A stretch of DNA of 64,000 nt, from assembly GCA_016110215.1 (NCBI GenBank), contig JADWQD010000009.1, forward strand, positions 560,093-624,092. Reading direction: 5' to 3'. Numbering within the stretch: the first letter of the stretch is position 1; each line of letters starts with the position of its first letter. This document shows positions 42,774 to 55,302 of this stretch, in pieces. The notes beneath the pieces are model-generated. The model had not been told where the DNA came from and ran no database searches. It saw nothing but the letters and a program-made list of their open reading frames with translations. The position numbers and the translations under genes are program-made. The DNA is from Capronia americana. Taxonomy: Eukaryota > Ascomycota > Eurotiomycetes > Chaetothyriales > Herpotrichiellaceae.

Positions 42774-43743
42774 ATGTCTTCCGAAGCCCCAAGAGTAGTG
42801 TACGTCTATCCTGGCCACACCGTCCACCTCAAGACACTATTAACCATGCTGTCAAGGTTGCTGACCGGCGCTGGAGGAGGCATCGGCCTTGCAATAGCAG
42901 AGAACCTGCTATCGAACGGCGCGCGAGTGGTGGGCGTCGACTTGAGTACTGCAAGGCTTTCAGACTTGAAAGCCCGATACGACGCTCAGCTCGAGATTGT
43001 CACCGGCGACGTCGGTGAACGTTCGACAAGCGCGCAAGCAGTAGAGATCGCCACGACCAGATTCGGACGGTTGGATTCGATCATACTGAATGCTGCCATT
43101 CTTGCTCCCGTTGGCCCTGTGGCCGACACGGATGTCGACGGCTGGAGGAAATTGTTCGACGTGAATTTCTTCGCGTTGTTGCACACTGTGCGTCATTCTT
43201 CCTTCCTCCTTTTTAAATTCATCGCACATTTTCAAATGGAGGGTGATGTTGAGAAGCCGCGGAAATAGATCCAAATATCAATGCCTCAGCTGCGGCAAAA
43301 CAAGGGCTCGATCATCATGACCTCCTCTGGGGTGTCCCTGAGACCCAACAAGGCGTGGAACGCATATGCTGCAGCAAAGAGAGCCATGAACAGCGTATGT
43401 GCCGGTCTGGATCTGGAAGAGCCCGATGTGTCAACAGTGTGTATCACGCCAGGCATCGTTGACACGGGGATTCAGAAGCAAGTGCGGGAGAATCGTAAGT
43501 CTCACACTTTCCGCACATCACAGAAGACAGTGCAAAGCTCCAGGGACAATGGTTAAGCCGGAGACAGATAAAGCCACACTGCCGCCAGAGCAATACAACT
43601 GGCTGAACGACATGTATGAAAAGGGAGAACTGGTGAGCCCGGAGAAGCCAGCATCGACTTTTGCAAAGCTCGCCCTTCGAGGAGTTCCCCCAGAGGCGAG
43701 AGGTAAAGTAGTTGCGTGGGACGACAAGCTTGTAAAAGCATGA
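42774..43743 (+). CDS. Short-chain dehydrogenase/reductase
   Basis: Four exons: 42774-42799, 42857-43187, 43269-43494 and 43544-43743, giving 260 aa. Exon 1 is only 26 nt and encodes MSSEAPRV. Splicing rebuilds VVLLTGAGGGIGLAIAENLL, the cofactor-binding motif. Later elements are GDVGER, LNAAILAPVG (NNAG-like), the catalytic Ser in MTSSGVSL and YAAAK. The last intron acceptor is ambiguous: 43543 (49-nt intron, used here) or 43537, which would change two residues around VREN. Members oxidise or reduce alcohol/ketone groups with NAD(P). Its place between an esterase and a P450 suggests action on a released alcohol or on a P450 product. The substrate is unknown. Confidence 0.87.
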
Positions 43744-44091
43744 ATGAAGTCTGCAGACGAGTTGTTTTGACACCGCCATGGTGCTGGATAGCTGGAATCA
43801 TAGCTCCTCTCGTAAAACAAACACCTGCAACGAAGGAGCGTGGACAAACAGGAGTCGAACAACCCACAATCCTCCTACTCCTGAACTGAACTTTTCGCTG
43901 TGATGTGAATGAAGCCTGAATGAGACCAGCACCAAGACGTGGAAGCGCTACTGGCTATGAGCTGCAACCCCCTTTTGAAATCCTGTAGAACATTAATCAT
44001 CGTTATCTAGTATGTTCACTATGTTTCTAAGCAGATATCTGGAGCAACGCGAGATCGACGATGAATCGTTTCCTGGTCTAGATAGCAAAGA
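43744..44091. other. Convergent spacer SDR / P450
   Basis: No gene seen in 348 bp; it holds the 3' ends of both genes. Confidence 0.6.
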
Positions 44092-45955
44092 TTATGCATC
44101 CCAGCTCTCAACCGGTCCCTGTCCGTACAGCGTCTTCCATTCTCGGTCCAGTGTCTTCTTGATCTCTTCATTGCGCACGATAAACCTTACTTTGTAGGAT
44201 TCTGGGCGTGCGACCAAGCCGGTCAGAAACTTATGGGTGTCAAGCGGGATCTCCTTCCCCTGAGTATCCAATGCTGGCTTGAAGTCAAAGGTGTGTAAAA
44301 GGTGTGCCGTGATGTTGAACAACGATCTTTCGGCAAGGTGGATTCCCGGACAGATGCGTTTCCCGTTCCCATAAGCAAAGTGGTCCCTAGCGGCGACGTT
44401 GCCGGCATTCGCATACGCAGAGGCACTCAGGTCGTATCCGAGGAATCGCTCGGGTTGAAACGTATCGGGGTTCGGATATCTCTGTGCGTCCATGTGCATT
44501 GCCCTGATAGAAATTCAGTCGCGGCTGTGATCAGAACAGATTCAAACTGACCATGTATTGATGGTAACCACAGAACCTTTGGGGATGCGGTAACCATTCC
44601 ATACGTCATCCTGCGTAGCATAGTGATGGAATCCTATAATTCGTCAGTGCACTCTATGCCACCAAGGGTTTCGCCAGAGACAACGCATGCCTAACGGTGA
44701 TACTGTTCTCCAGCGATGAGACTCCTTCACTATTGCCCGAATGTATGGGAGATTCGGCTCGTCTTCCCACGTGGGAAAACGATCACGACCAATGACTCGG
44801 TCCAATTCTTCTTGAGCCTTCTCGACCGCTTCCGGGAACGAAACCAGTGCCATGATGGTGAAGAGAAGAGCACTTGTCGTCGTTTCAGATCCCGTGCCGA
44901 GAATCTCGTTGCAGGTGGTGGCGTCTTCGAGTTCGTGGATACTAGCATCCTTCCCGCGGCTTTGGTAGAGATCGAGAGCAATGCAGTTACGGTTCGGGTG
45001 CTTCTCCGCGTCTTTCAATGCCTGCCTGTAGTTTCTGAGGTTACTGCTCTGCTCGTGCTCTCGGATAGGTATCAGTTCCTTCATCCACGGTTGAAACATG
45101 ACCGGCAGATGACGAAGCATCGGGATCGATTCCACCACGTATTTGCCCGGAGTCATGGCCGCCGAAAAGTTCGACATCAGCTTGTTGATGTCTTTGGCGA
45201 AATCGTCCTCTGATTCAACAACTCGCCGGCCGTATCCAATGCTACGCGCGACGCTGATGGAGTAACGATAAAGATGGCGCTCGAATCGGTCGGGATCGTT
45301 CATGATATCGGCTAAAGTGGCGATTGCCTCTCGCGCTTGTATCTTTGTATAGCCATCGCATTTCTTGGCCGTGAGCAGATTGTTGAACGTCCTCCTCGTT
45401 TCCTGCTCACGCGGTCAGGATTTGGGATTCTTCGACGTCCAGGATTGACTTGCCCTCCATCGGGTATTATGTGGCATCAACACAGTTCGCAAGTTATCCG
45501 TGACAATGTCTCCAACCACAGAGGGAGGCCGACTGGAATAGATTTGAGATCTGTCAAAAGTGTTAGCATGCTAGATGCAAACGAATGAGCTTAAACACCT
45601 CTTGTCCAAAAGCTCTCTCGATACCTCTGGGCTGTTGATGTAAATGTAATGCTTGAGGCCAACACGAACGTGCATGATCGGGCCGTATTCTCTGCAGAAG
45701 ACGTCAGCTACTCCCGAGTATGAGGCAGGGAATATCTGAGCCTTACTCCGCCCATTTTTTGAACGTCACCCATGGAGTCTTCTTTGGCATGTCAAAAGTC
45801 ATCCCCATGAAAGGGACCGTCCCTTTTGGGCCAGGGGGCAGCGGCGGCTCCCGACCGGACAGCGCATTGTAGATGAGAACGGCAAGTCCAATACATCCCA
45901 GAAGAGCGAGCGGCCACAGGGGCAAAATGTTCAACTGTCCGGGGACTGATTCCAT
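44092..45955 (-). CDS. Cytochrome P450 monooxygenase with two GC-AG introns
   Basis: Six exons on the minus strand: 45955-45747, 45691-45599, 45550-45454, 45402-44691, 44633-44552 and 44503-44092, giving 534 aa. The N-terminal anchor ILPLWPLALLGCIGLAVLIY is followed by the proline-rich hinge PPLPPGPKG. The I-helix is LGTGSETTTS, the ExxR motif is ESHR, the PERF motif is PERF, and the heme loop is FAYGNGKRICPG with the ligand Cys. Introns 3 and 4 can be spliced in frame only if they begin with GC (GCAAGT at 45453 and GCATGC at 44690), as no GT donor gives the P450 frame. The second of these has a good CTGAC branch site. An ER-bound oxygenase, probably hydroxylating or epoxidising a cluster intermediate. 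It is divergent from the MFS gene. Confidence 0.9.
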
Positions 45956-46652
45956 GTTGGTGATTGATCTGGCTTCTCAAAAAAGCTAGAGGGAAAGGTT
46001 TCAGAATATCGAGTTATCTATCAGACTCGGGGCTTTGCCATGTGCTGACTTCGGGTAGTTTGTGGTGTGCTCGTAGAGTGAGGGTGTGAAGAAGCCACTG
46101 TGAAAATGCACTCACACTCGTGACTTTGACCACAAGTGTCCCGACGCCGACGGGGTCTTTTCGTGTCCGGAGACGAGACGCTCGTTCTCCGGCCCGTGGA
46201 CGTGGACCGACCCCAGGCGACCAGAGCATGCATATGCACATCGTGGCAAATCAATGCTCACGTCACCCACCCCCTTTTATCGCTTAGCAAGCCTGGGAAG
46301 CTCTCTACTCAATGAACCTCGTCCGGGAAAATGCGTTGACCGCCCCGGGGAGTCCGATCTCGACAAGGCCCACCCCACCTCCCCATGGGGAAACCAGCCT
46401 CCTCGCCATGTGGGCCCTGCAAGCGGCTCGGGGTTCGGGTGACCTGTGGACTTCGACTGAGGTGATTCGTTGAGTGTCGTTGGGCGAATCAGGCTGTCGA
46501 TCTTAGGATTGCAAGGCTCCGTTCTCTACACATGCTCAGATAGGACTATATACACGAGGTACTTTCCGCCGCTTCTGGGGGTCCACTGAGTTGGCCTCGA
46601 AGTCCACTGGAGCGGCAATTTTCAATTACTGGGCTATTGGATAGCAGTCATC
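45956..46652. promoter_or_regulatory. Divergent promoter, P450 / MFS
   Basis: 697 bp between the starts. TATATA at about 46547-46552 lies some 100 bp before the MFS ATG. No shared operator could be defined by eye. Confidence 0.5.
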
Positions 46653-48555
46653 ATGCAGCTCAAGGCATTGCACGAGATCGAGCACACGCAGGGCACGGTG
46701 CAGCTCATCAGTCGTAAGTACAGGGCTCCGTCGCGGGAAACAATTCAACACGCACTCATCTCTTCTCTAGACAACTCGAACCTCCAGCAGAAAAATGGCC
46801 TGGTTCTCGTGCCACAACCAAATCAGAATGATCCAAATGATCCCTTGGTACATGAAATCAGCTCGTATTCTTTCAATCGCCGTTTCTAATGTTGCCATGT
46901 CTAGAATTGGTCTCTATCAAGACGCATCCTCATCTTTTACAATGTCCTATTCTTCTCTGCCATGGGTAACTTTTGCATCACCGGATTGGCTCCCGGCTTC
47001 GGTCAGATTTTCGACGAGTTCCACTGCAGTACTTCGCAACTGTCGTATTTGATCTCTGGACCTGGTCTTGGAGAGGCTCTGGGATGCTTTTTCATTGCAC
47101 CTCTGGCTTCCCGCTATGGCAAAAGACCACTCTGGGTTGTTTGTTCCACGCTCTTCTTCATCTGCAATATTTGGGCCGCAGCGAGCCCAAACTATTCTTC
47201 TCTTCTGGTGGGCCGAATCTTTGCTGCCTGGGCCTGTAAGCAACGCTTCTTGCGTCGAGTCTGGCTGGTGCGTTTGCTGACCTTATTTCTAGCCGGTACA
47301 AGTGAACCTTTGTGCGTCGACACCATCAATGACCTCTTCTTCCTTCACGAACGCGGAACCCAAACTGGAGTCCAAGGCCTCTGGTTGTGCTTTGGTGCTA
47401 CTCTGGCCCCCGTCGCCGGTGGCTTCTTGATTGCGGCCAAGGGCTGGCGCTGGTTTCACTGGGTGTTGGCAATCTTCACCGGAGTCAATGCACTGTTGAT
47501 TTTCTTGTTCGTGCCAGAGACTCAATGCCGCCGCGACTTGCATAAATCCTTAGACGTTACAATGGCGGAAGATTCGGAAAATGTCACCGAAGTGGCAGAT
47601 TTCAACGGGAAAAGCGACGTTACAGAGACCGAAGGGGGACTTATCCGGGAACAGACAACGACAAACCAAAGTGCGACCCAATCCGTATACGTCAAGAGGA
47701 CATTCTGGCAAGACCTCAAGCCTTGGTCTGGAGTCAGAAAGGACGTCTCTCTCTTTGGCGCCTTCACCAGACCCTGGGCTCTTTTCTCATATGTCAGTGT
47801 CATCTGGAACGTGATGGCATTCTCCATTCACATTTCATGGTAAGCTTCTCTGCCCGAACAACCAAACCAGGCGCTTCAGGACCTTCGCTAACTATCGCGA
47901 ATAATAGCTTCGTCATTTGTATTACGTTGATTGCAGTTGTCATTGGTGCCCCGCCTTACGGCTTTTCGTCCAGCATGCAGGGTCTCACATATCTCTCCTT
48001 TGCCCTGGGCAACGTTATCGGGGCGTACTTGTGCGGGAGATGCAACGACCTGGTCAGTCAGCGCTTGGCTCGGAGGAACCACGGCGTTTTCGAGCCCGAG
48101 ATGAGACTCCCCGTCGTCCTGGTTCCGATCATCGGCACGCCGATCGGTTTGGTCTTGATCGGAGTGGCATTTCAACATCAATGGCATTGGATCGTCCCGT
48201 GTATCGGATTCGTCTTGGTCGCTGTTGGCTTTACCGGGATACCCTGTGTGTCTCAGCCGTATCTGATGGACAGTTATTTCCCTGTTGCTATGGATTGTCT
48301 GATTGTAAGTACCATTGTGGAAATCTACCTGTCATGTCTGACGGTCCTGTGCAGCAATTCAACGGGTTCAAAAATTTCGTCACCTTCGGCGTGGGGTTTG
48401 GTACCATCCCTTGGTTTGAGAGAGACGGTCCCGTTACAATGTTCTGCATCCTTGCCGCACTGGTCATCGTGATCGACGCTGGGGCTGTGCTTCTGTATAT
48501 ATACGGAAAGAGGCTCAGACACCATGATGGCCAGCTTAAGATCTTCTTGTTCTGA
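46653..48555 (+). CDS. MFS transporter, DHA1-like (12 TM)
   Basis: Six exons: 46653-46713, 46771-46847, 46905-47235, 47293-47839, 47908-48304 and 48355-48555, giving 537 aa. The first three exons rebuild the typical fungal N-terminus LVLVPQPNQNDPNDPL-NWS. SPGLGEALG-like and SRYGKRPLWVV form motif A, and GVQGLWLCFGATLAPVAGGF is the span-5 region. A long charged loop with PETQCRRDLH separates the two halves. These proteins export or import small organic molecules by proton antiport. In the cluster it is likely to move the product, a toxic intermediate or the growth substrate. Both boundaries of the last exon are supported by frame. Confidence 0.88.
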
Positions 48556-49453
48556 TCGTCCATGGGCGACAGAGCCAGGTATCAAGTTAGGAGATGATAT
48601 GGCAGAGCCTGGGACTCGGTTCTAGTAGAGAACATTTGTGAGCCAGGTGATTCCTCAGCTTTGACCATGAGCTGGCATCCTTGTACATGTCCCAAGTTGT
48701 TACGGTTGATAAAATGGAGCTTCTGGCTGCAACCTGAGAATGTAGCATCTCCATGAGCTGTAGCGTGCTTGTATTCGCGAATTGAACATTCAGAAGAACG
48801 TCGTGGTCAGGTCACATGTGCTAATCCACCGCGAACCCATGTGTTGGCGTACGCGATAGAACGTGGACAAATCTGTTGGCAATTGTGGTCTGAAGCATTA
48901 ACTTGACAGTTGGGGGGTGCAGAACATGTGTGAGCAAGGAACCATGATCCTCGGCCATGGAAGCTGAATGTGGTTTGGCTACCTCCAAGATTCCCCAGCT
49001 CGATCCGGGGTTGATGCCGGCTCGGACAACATGTGGCGGGCAGCGTGGAGGCAAACGATCCAATAGTTTCCGACGTTTTCTCAGAAGCATTCCTACCGAT
49101 GCCGAGATCTTACCCCTTCACACCTCACCGAGGGTTGAAGATGGCCGTCACCGGTATTCGGCCAGGCCACACTGGAGTGCATTCCAAACAACGCCCGCCA
49201 CCCTGAGCGCGTGAATGCTATCCACGTACTTCCCGAACCTGGTGCTGTCCATGAAAGCATCGTAAGGCCCCAAATATTAAGGTATCGAGCAAGAGCACTC
49301 CTCTCTCGATCTCAATACTCTGCGGCCCGTCCAGGCACTTCACCCGCAAATGAGAGCATAGTTGCAAAGAGTGGCCATAGGAGAATTCTGTGCTTTGGGT
49401 TGTTTAACGATCGCGACGGAGCAAACATCGCAATCTGAGTGAGATACACCACA
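48556..49453. other. Intergenic region, MFS to SDR
   Basis: About 0.9 kb with no gene seen. It should contain the promoter of the second SDR gene. Confidence 0.5.
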
Positions 49454-50378
49454 ATGGTTGAGCAGACGCTGAAGGGCAAGGTTGCCGTCGTTAGTGGGAG
49501 CGCTAGAGGCATCGGAGCGGCGGTCGCCGTCGAACTTGCCAGCAAGTAAGCAACCCCCCCCCCAACGGCAGAGTCGTCTCCAAGAGCCCTCTCGGATATT
49601 GATGCTCGGGTAGAGGAGCGAAAGTGGTGGTCAATTATCCTTGGGAGAAGGAAAAGTCCCAAGCGCTCCTCGTTCTCGAACGGATCCGTGCGACGGGGTC
49701 TTCCTCAGCAAGTGCATGCGTTGCTATCGAGGCCGATCTGTCGACAGTGGATGGCCCGGCCCATCTGATAGCGGAGACGGTGAAGGTCTTTGGGGCCCGT
49801 ATCGACATCCTCGTCAACAATGCCGCAATCGCGATCATGCGCCCACTTTCCGAAGCGACACTTGAGCAGTGGGATTTGCAAGTAAACTTGAACGGGAGAG
49901 GGGTTTGGCTCCTGACCAAGGCCGTCCTGCCACACCTGGCTAATCCAAGCCGGATTGTGGTTATCAGCAGCGCTGGGGCACGGCAGGGATATGCCGGTGC
50001 GTCTATCTACAACGGAACAAAGTCCATGGTGGAAAGCTTCGTCCGGTGTTGGGCACTGTAGGTGGCAAATCTCTGCTTGTGCTATGGCACAAGAAACTTT
50101 CGCTAACAACTTGGTATATCGATCGAAGTGAACTGGGACGCAACTATGGTTGTACAGTCAATGCGGTCGCCCCAGGACCAACCAACACCTCAGGCATGAA
50201 TTCTTCAACGCCGGAGTTCTTGAAGGGGGTACAGCCGCTGTTGGAAGCTGCCGCCGTTTCTTCGAACCTGGCCGACCCTGAAGAGATGGCACACGGAGTC
50301 TCTTTCTTGTGTGAAGATAAATCGAGATGGATCACCGGGATATGCCTACCTATCAATGGGGGATTCTTCATGTATTAG
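49454..50378 (+). CDS. Short-chain dehydrogenase/reductase, second in cluster
   Basis: Three exons: 49454-49545, 49614-50057 and 50129-50378, giving 261 aa. The cofactor motif is SGSARGIG after MVEQTLKGKVAVV. Next come NYPW (NADP-type strand), NNAAIAIMRPL, the catalytic Ser in VVISSAGARQGY and YNGTK. Splicing gives the typical RCWALELGRNYGCTVNAVAP. The C-terminus ends CLPINGGFFMY. It belongs to the same broad group as fungal ketoreductases such as naphthol reductases and versicolorin reductase relatives, but is clearly distinct from the melanin enzyme at 24 kb. It probably reduces a ketone or dehydrogenates an alcohol in the cluster pathway. Confidence 0.88.
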
Positions 50379-50778
50379 AGGATCTGAACTGATCCTCTAA
50401 AATTAAGGGTACAAGCAAGAGAACTAAGCAATCTCTTAAATGTGACCAATGCTGAGCATCTACCGCCCCTTGTCACCTTGTATCTAGCCTTGTGCCTCTA
50501 GCATCTATGCCCGGTGATCTCCCTTCCTGGTGCATGTCTGGCTGGTCATAAGGTTGGCTCGTAACTCTTTTTTCTCAATGTTCATGCGTAACCACTACTC
50601 AGAGAAAAGAATTTCTGAAAGAGCATCGCAAAGATGGTTGGTCTTCCCCTGAGCTAAAAATCTACGGAGCATTCACGGTCTAGACGTCAACCCCAATTTC
50701 AAACTCACTATACTTACCACTTGACGTGCCCGTTTCTGTAAGTCCTCTTCCCAGCACCTCTTCTCGAGACCTCTCTTT
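50379..50778. other. Convergent spacer SDR / FAD monooxygenase
   Basis: 400 bp containing the 3' ends of both genes; nothing else was recognised. Confidence 0.55.
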
Positions 50779-53310
50779 TCACAGCTGTGTCTTCTTTATA
50801 TCCTCCAATGTGAACTGATGATCAGTGTAGACTGGAATTGGCGTGCCTAGCTCGTGAGCCTTGATTGAGAGGGCGATGTATCGCGAGTAATATCTTGCGT
50901 GGCCCAACGCGCCACCAAGGTACCACAGCCCAGGTTCTGCCAAAGAAGAACGGTCAGCAACGGGTCGTTCCAAGTGTTCCACACAGAATTCAAGCTGTAC
51001 GTACGCTTCACTGGTTTGAATGCACCCAGGATCTCTCCTTCCTCGTTCAAGCCAAAGCAATCTCCAGCCCGATCCGCGACGTCTTTCCCCAGGAGCCGCT
51101 CGACATGTTGGCGTAAGTTCCCAAGAAATCCAGTGGCGAAGACGATAACATCAGCCTTGATTTCAGTACCGTCGGAGAAAGCCAACCCGTTCTCTGTGTA
51201 GGCGACTGCCGCTGCGTCCGACTTGATCTTGATCTGTGAGGTGGGTACCGAGCGCGATTAGCATCAGGATCATGAGCACTGCGCAGTTTCACCGAGGGGG
51301 GGATTGTGCTCATACATACCAAGCCTTTCGATATTTTGGCCGAAGTACCAACGTCGATGTAATGGCCTCCCAGACGGACGTTGATGGCGTCCTGGATATC
51401 ACCATATGGATCCACCTTGAATCCGGCTCGCTCCAGAGCGTCCCATCTCTCCGGTTGCGCTCGTGCCATGGCGTGGAAAGCTTTTGCTGATATAGCACGC
51501 GCGATGGAGACTGGATTGGTGAACATGATGCGATCGCTAAACTCAGTTGGCGTCTTGTCGTTATACAGTACTGGAAGTTCTAGTTAGCACAGTATCCACC
51601 GTCCACGGTGTTTACGGGGCTTTTGCTGGTATGGTCCGCTTTCGTCAACTTGCCTTTATATCGGTCTTCAATGTACTCAAGGGGCAGGACGTCTTGTCCC
51701 CTTGTCAGCCCTTTTCCGCCGACGCGTTGCCTAAAACAAACTTACAGGTACGATTTCTTTGAACCATGGTGACCTGCTGCATGCCAGCTTCGTACATATC
51801 GTCGGCAACGTCATGCCCTATTTTGAGTATCATGAGTTCCGACTTCGATCACGTAGCCGGACGCTCTATTGCTTACCAGTATTCGCTGTGCCAATCACAA
51901 TTCCGGACTTTCCTTTCCAATCCTTTGCCGACGTATATGTTGCCGAATGCATTACGACACCATGGAACTTGTCCTGAGTATAAAAGTCAGAGATTCTTTG
52001 TGGAGGGGGGGCATGGCTTCGCCTGGCCTTGCACTCACTCTGTCTGCAAGGTTCGGCATGATCGGAGTCTGCGAGCCTGCTCCAGTAGCAAAGACCACAT
52101 GGCGTGCAGTTATTTGAAAGGGAACGCCATGCTTAACAATCTGTAGGGTATACAGCTGCCGGTCTGCGTCCCAAGAGCCTGACTCTAGGCTTGTCGACAG
52201 CCAAATATTCTGGAACGGGGAGGCACATGCATGATCAGCACGGTATCGAGTAGTATATTCAGTAGGATAGCGCTTACTATGCCGTATTTCTTGGCCCAAT
52301 TGCGGTGACCTTGTGCCAATTCCTCTTTTCCTAGGTATTCCCCGTATTCGGGTCCAAACGTGCGGTCAAACGGCAAATGTGCTAGAATGCTTTCTTCAGC
52401 GCGAGTGCTAGGTGACGAACGGACTGCAACTGACCATACTCGCGGATAGTGTGAACTGCCGCAGATGTTAGCTGGCTGCGCAGTGAAAAATTGGGAAGCG
52501 AAAGATCCTCATACGTTTAGCAGATTCGTACCGCATACGCCAGGCATCTCCCACATGTTTGTTCTTTTCTAGAACGACGTAGCTGACGCCGAGGGCTTGC
52601 AGCCGACCGCCGACACTCAGTCCACCCTGGCCACCACCAATGACAACGGCCAGGAAGGATGTCCGCGGCTGAATTCCGTTGAAACCATTGGCGACTCCGT
52701 TCGTGGTTCCGTTCGTGGTTCCGTTCGTGGTTCCATTCGTGGTTCCATTGATGTATCCGCTCGCGTGGCTTTCCGGTGATCCATTCACAGTATCGTTGAC
52801 AGGTTGAGGTTTGACACATGGCTCAAGTGAATCCACGCTGGGTTGACCTGAAAGCTCCTCCAGGACCGTCCTCAGCAACCAGATCTTCCACTTCCCCTCC
52901 GCGGTTGGAACGAAGGATAAAAAGCCTGAACATTCCGTTGAGGGATTGGACGTGCTGAACGTAAAGCGGCATTCCAGCCACATGGAATTGTCATTGATTA
53001 TAACTCTTTTACTCGAACTTTTGACGAGAGTGGCGGGCGTAACACCACGTCGTTTGTGGAGAAGTCCCCATTCCTCCCCCACCGACTGTCCATAGTAGAA
53101 TGTCCTGAATGTCCCTGTGAGACCGTAGCTGTCGCGCCAAATGGCATCGTCCGTGAAATCGCTGGCCCCATAGTTCGGGAAAGCATCTAGGACAGATCTC
53201 GCTGCTGCTTCAACGTCGGCTTTCTCGGGGATTTGTGCGTGTGGGAACGATCCTGGGAGGAGTTCGAGAATGCTCTTCTTGGGGGTCTTTTCTATTGAGC
53301 TGACGGTCAT
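50779..53310 (-). CDS. FAD-dependent monooxygenase with N-terminal NTF2-like region
   Basis: Ten exons on the minus strand: 53310-52515, 52455-52435, 52381-52278, 52209-52039, 51973-51877, 51817-51746, 51692-51654, 51570-51320, 51233-51005 and 50936-50779, giving 645 aa. Residues about 30-160 resemble an NTF2/SnoaL-like domain (FTDDAIWRDSYGLTGTFRTF). A (Asn-Gly-Thr-Thr) linker follows. Then come the FAD motif VVIGGGQGGLSVGGRLQALG, DKFHGVVMHSATY (F-x-G-x3-H-x3-Y, similar to flavin monooxygenases), the NADPH motif IVIGTANTGHDVADDM and VIVFATGF. Exon 2 is a 21-nt microexon. Intron 7 must use a GC donor (GCAAGT at 51653), since the only nearby GT leads to a stop. It probably hydroxylates or inserts oxygen next to a carbonyl. 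It is divergent from the ToxD-like gene. Confidence 0.87.
52696..52750. repeat. 12-bp coding minisatellite in the FAD monooxygenase linker
   Basis: Units of TCCGTTCGTGGT, with minor changes, occur four to five times and encode Asn-Gly-Thr-Thr repeats between the NTF2-like region and the FAD domain. Copy number could vary between strains without a frame change. Confidence 0.9.
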
Positions 53311-53860
53311 TGTGACTGGTTATTCAGTGTGCAAAACAGAAAATGGGTCGAGAATGAAACAACGACTGCCTCCCGGGGACAGTTATTACGAAAGAGGGAG
53401 TGATACATAGCAGCTTTCCATGAATCCAGTCCTGCGGATCTGAGCTAGGTCAAATGTGCGTACTCACGTCCTTCTGACGGCCTAAGATAGTCTTCAGTAC
53501 ATCAAACCCAAAGTCGGCGTTGTGTGGGACTAACACACCAGTTCCGCGCTCGGTGGAATGGCGGTGGTCTCTCACCCTCGTCCTCCACCCGGCAATCCAC
53601 AATCCTACACGACATTCAACACAAAACATCCGAAGGAGTCTGGGTCATGTGCTGGGCCTGGCATCATCAGGCTCTCCGGTGCGCTGAAATCGGCTAGCAA
53701 TTATTTCGTGTCGGAGTGCAGCCTTCTAATACGGCAGGTCTCCATCTCCCAGTTCGCCGTCAGAATCGACACGGGAAACATTGTGAAAGACGAAGGTGAA
53801 CACATCTACCGGAAAGTGTGAAGTTAGCTAGTGGCTTTGGTGCCTGCCGAGAAACGTATC
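53311..53860. promoter_or_regulatory. Divergent promoter, FAD monooxygenase / ToxD-like gene
   Basis: 550 bp between start codons. CGG triplets with short spacing occur (e.g. near 53551-53567, CGGTGGAATGGCGG), which a Zn2Cys6 regulator could use; this is only suggestive. Confidence 0.4.
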
Positions 53861-55108
53861 ATGGGATCGCGGCTAGTTCTGCGTCAAAAGGCTCAGGGGC
53901 TTGCTGTGATCGAGAGATGTCCCATTCCCATTCCTGGAAGAGTTGAAGTCCTTGTCAAAGTCCATGCAGTCGCATTGAACCCAATCGACTGGAAGATGCT
54001 TTATGGCCGAGACCCTTCAGTTCCCACCATTCTAGGCTGCGATTATGCAGGGACCGTCGAGGTCGTCGGCGAGGGCGTTACGAGGTTCGAGGTTGGTGAG
54101 CGTGTTGCTGGAATGACAGCAGGAGGTAAGAAGGTTTCTTTCACTGTTCTCCTAAAATAAGTAGTCATGAGATCGCTCACGAAAGCCAAAGGCAACGTTC
54201 TGAGGCCAGATGATGGTGCTTTTGCAGACTATGTCATAGTGCCTGCACATGCACTGCTCCATCTTCCCAAACATATCTCTTTTGAAGATGGATCAACCCT
54301 GGCAACGCCTCTCTTCACGGCAGGATACTGTCTATATCAACATCTTTCCTTTCCGTATCCTGGTGAAACAACCATGAGTGAACCAGATCACTCGTCCATA
54401 TTCATCTATGGTGGTGGCACAGCGATAGGGTCAATGCAAATACAACTGGCAAGGCTGTAAGCTTTCGGCTCCTCTACTGTGGCTCAAATTAATCTTGACC
54501 AATAGGTCTGGACTAAAGGTTCTCACCGTGTGTTCTCGAAAAAGCTTCGAGCATGTGTACAAGTGCGGTGCGGACATGGTCTTTGACTACGTAAGATTCC
54601 AGTCCTCGTAGCTTGTCCTCCTACCTCAAACCTCGATGTTGCCATGCTAATTCACTTGCTGGCTCAGAATGAACCCTCGTGTTTGAACTCTGTTGCTGAG
54701 ATCACCAAAGGGCAAATCCGCTCCTCGGTCGACTGCATTTCGAATACACAGTCTGCAGCGGTTTGTGCAGCGGCGATGAAATTCAGCGGAGGGATTTACA
54801 TCAGCTGCACATCAAGTGGGCCAGTCATTGACAATCCCCGAGTGAAGACCATAAAGATCGTTGCATTCACAGTACTAGGTAGAGAATTCGCTTTTGGGGC
54901 CAACGGGCCACAATTGCCCGTGATCAAGGAGGATCAAGTATTTGGGGCTGACTTTGCCCTGAAGATAGAGGAACTTCTGGCAGCCAAACGAATGCAGTCC
55001 GTACAAGCTGAGGTCCAAGCCGGCGGCTTGCAGGGCATTCTCTCTGGCCTTGATGACCTAAAGGCAGGCAAAGTGCACAACAAGAGGCTTGTCTATCGAG
55101 TATCATAG
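53861..55108 (+). CDS. ToxD/quinone-oxidoreductase-like medium-chain dehydrogenase
   Basis: Four exons: 53861-54125, 54192-54456, 54506-54590 and 54668-55108, giving 351 aa. The GroES-like half has [20 protein letters not shown] and [19 protein letters not shown]. The nucleotide-binding half has [20 protein letters not shown]. The C-terminus [20 protein letters not shown] is typical of the zinc-free fungal group that includes ToxD and trans-acting enoyl reductases such as LovC. No zinc-ligand cysteines are present. It reduces an activated double bond with NADPH. No partner PKS lies in the window, so a free enone substrate is as likely as a PKS-bound one. An upstream GTG does not look like a start. 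Confidence 0.88.
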
Positions 55109-55302
55109 GCCAACCTGCTTCACCCATTTTGGTGCCTGGCACAGCGTTACACTCAGAAACTCACTTTAGGCACTTAGTATAGATAGCCTGCTTCCCTTCC
55201 AAACCGCCTCGTGGGTAGACATCGGCAATGACGACTTTTCCTGGGGCTCAAGACATTGAAGAGGGAGACCAAAATCATCACATCAACCAGCTATATGCCA
55301 CC

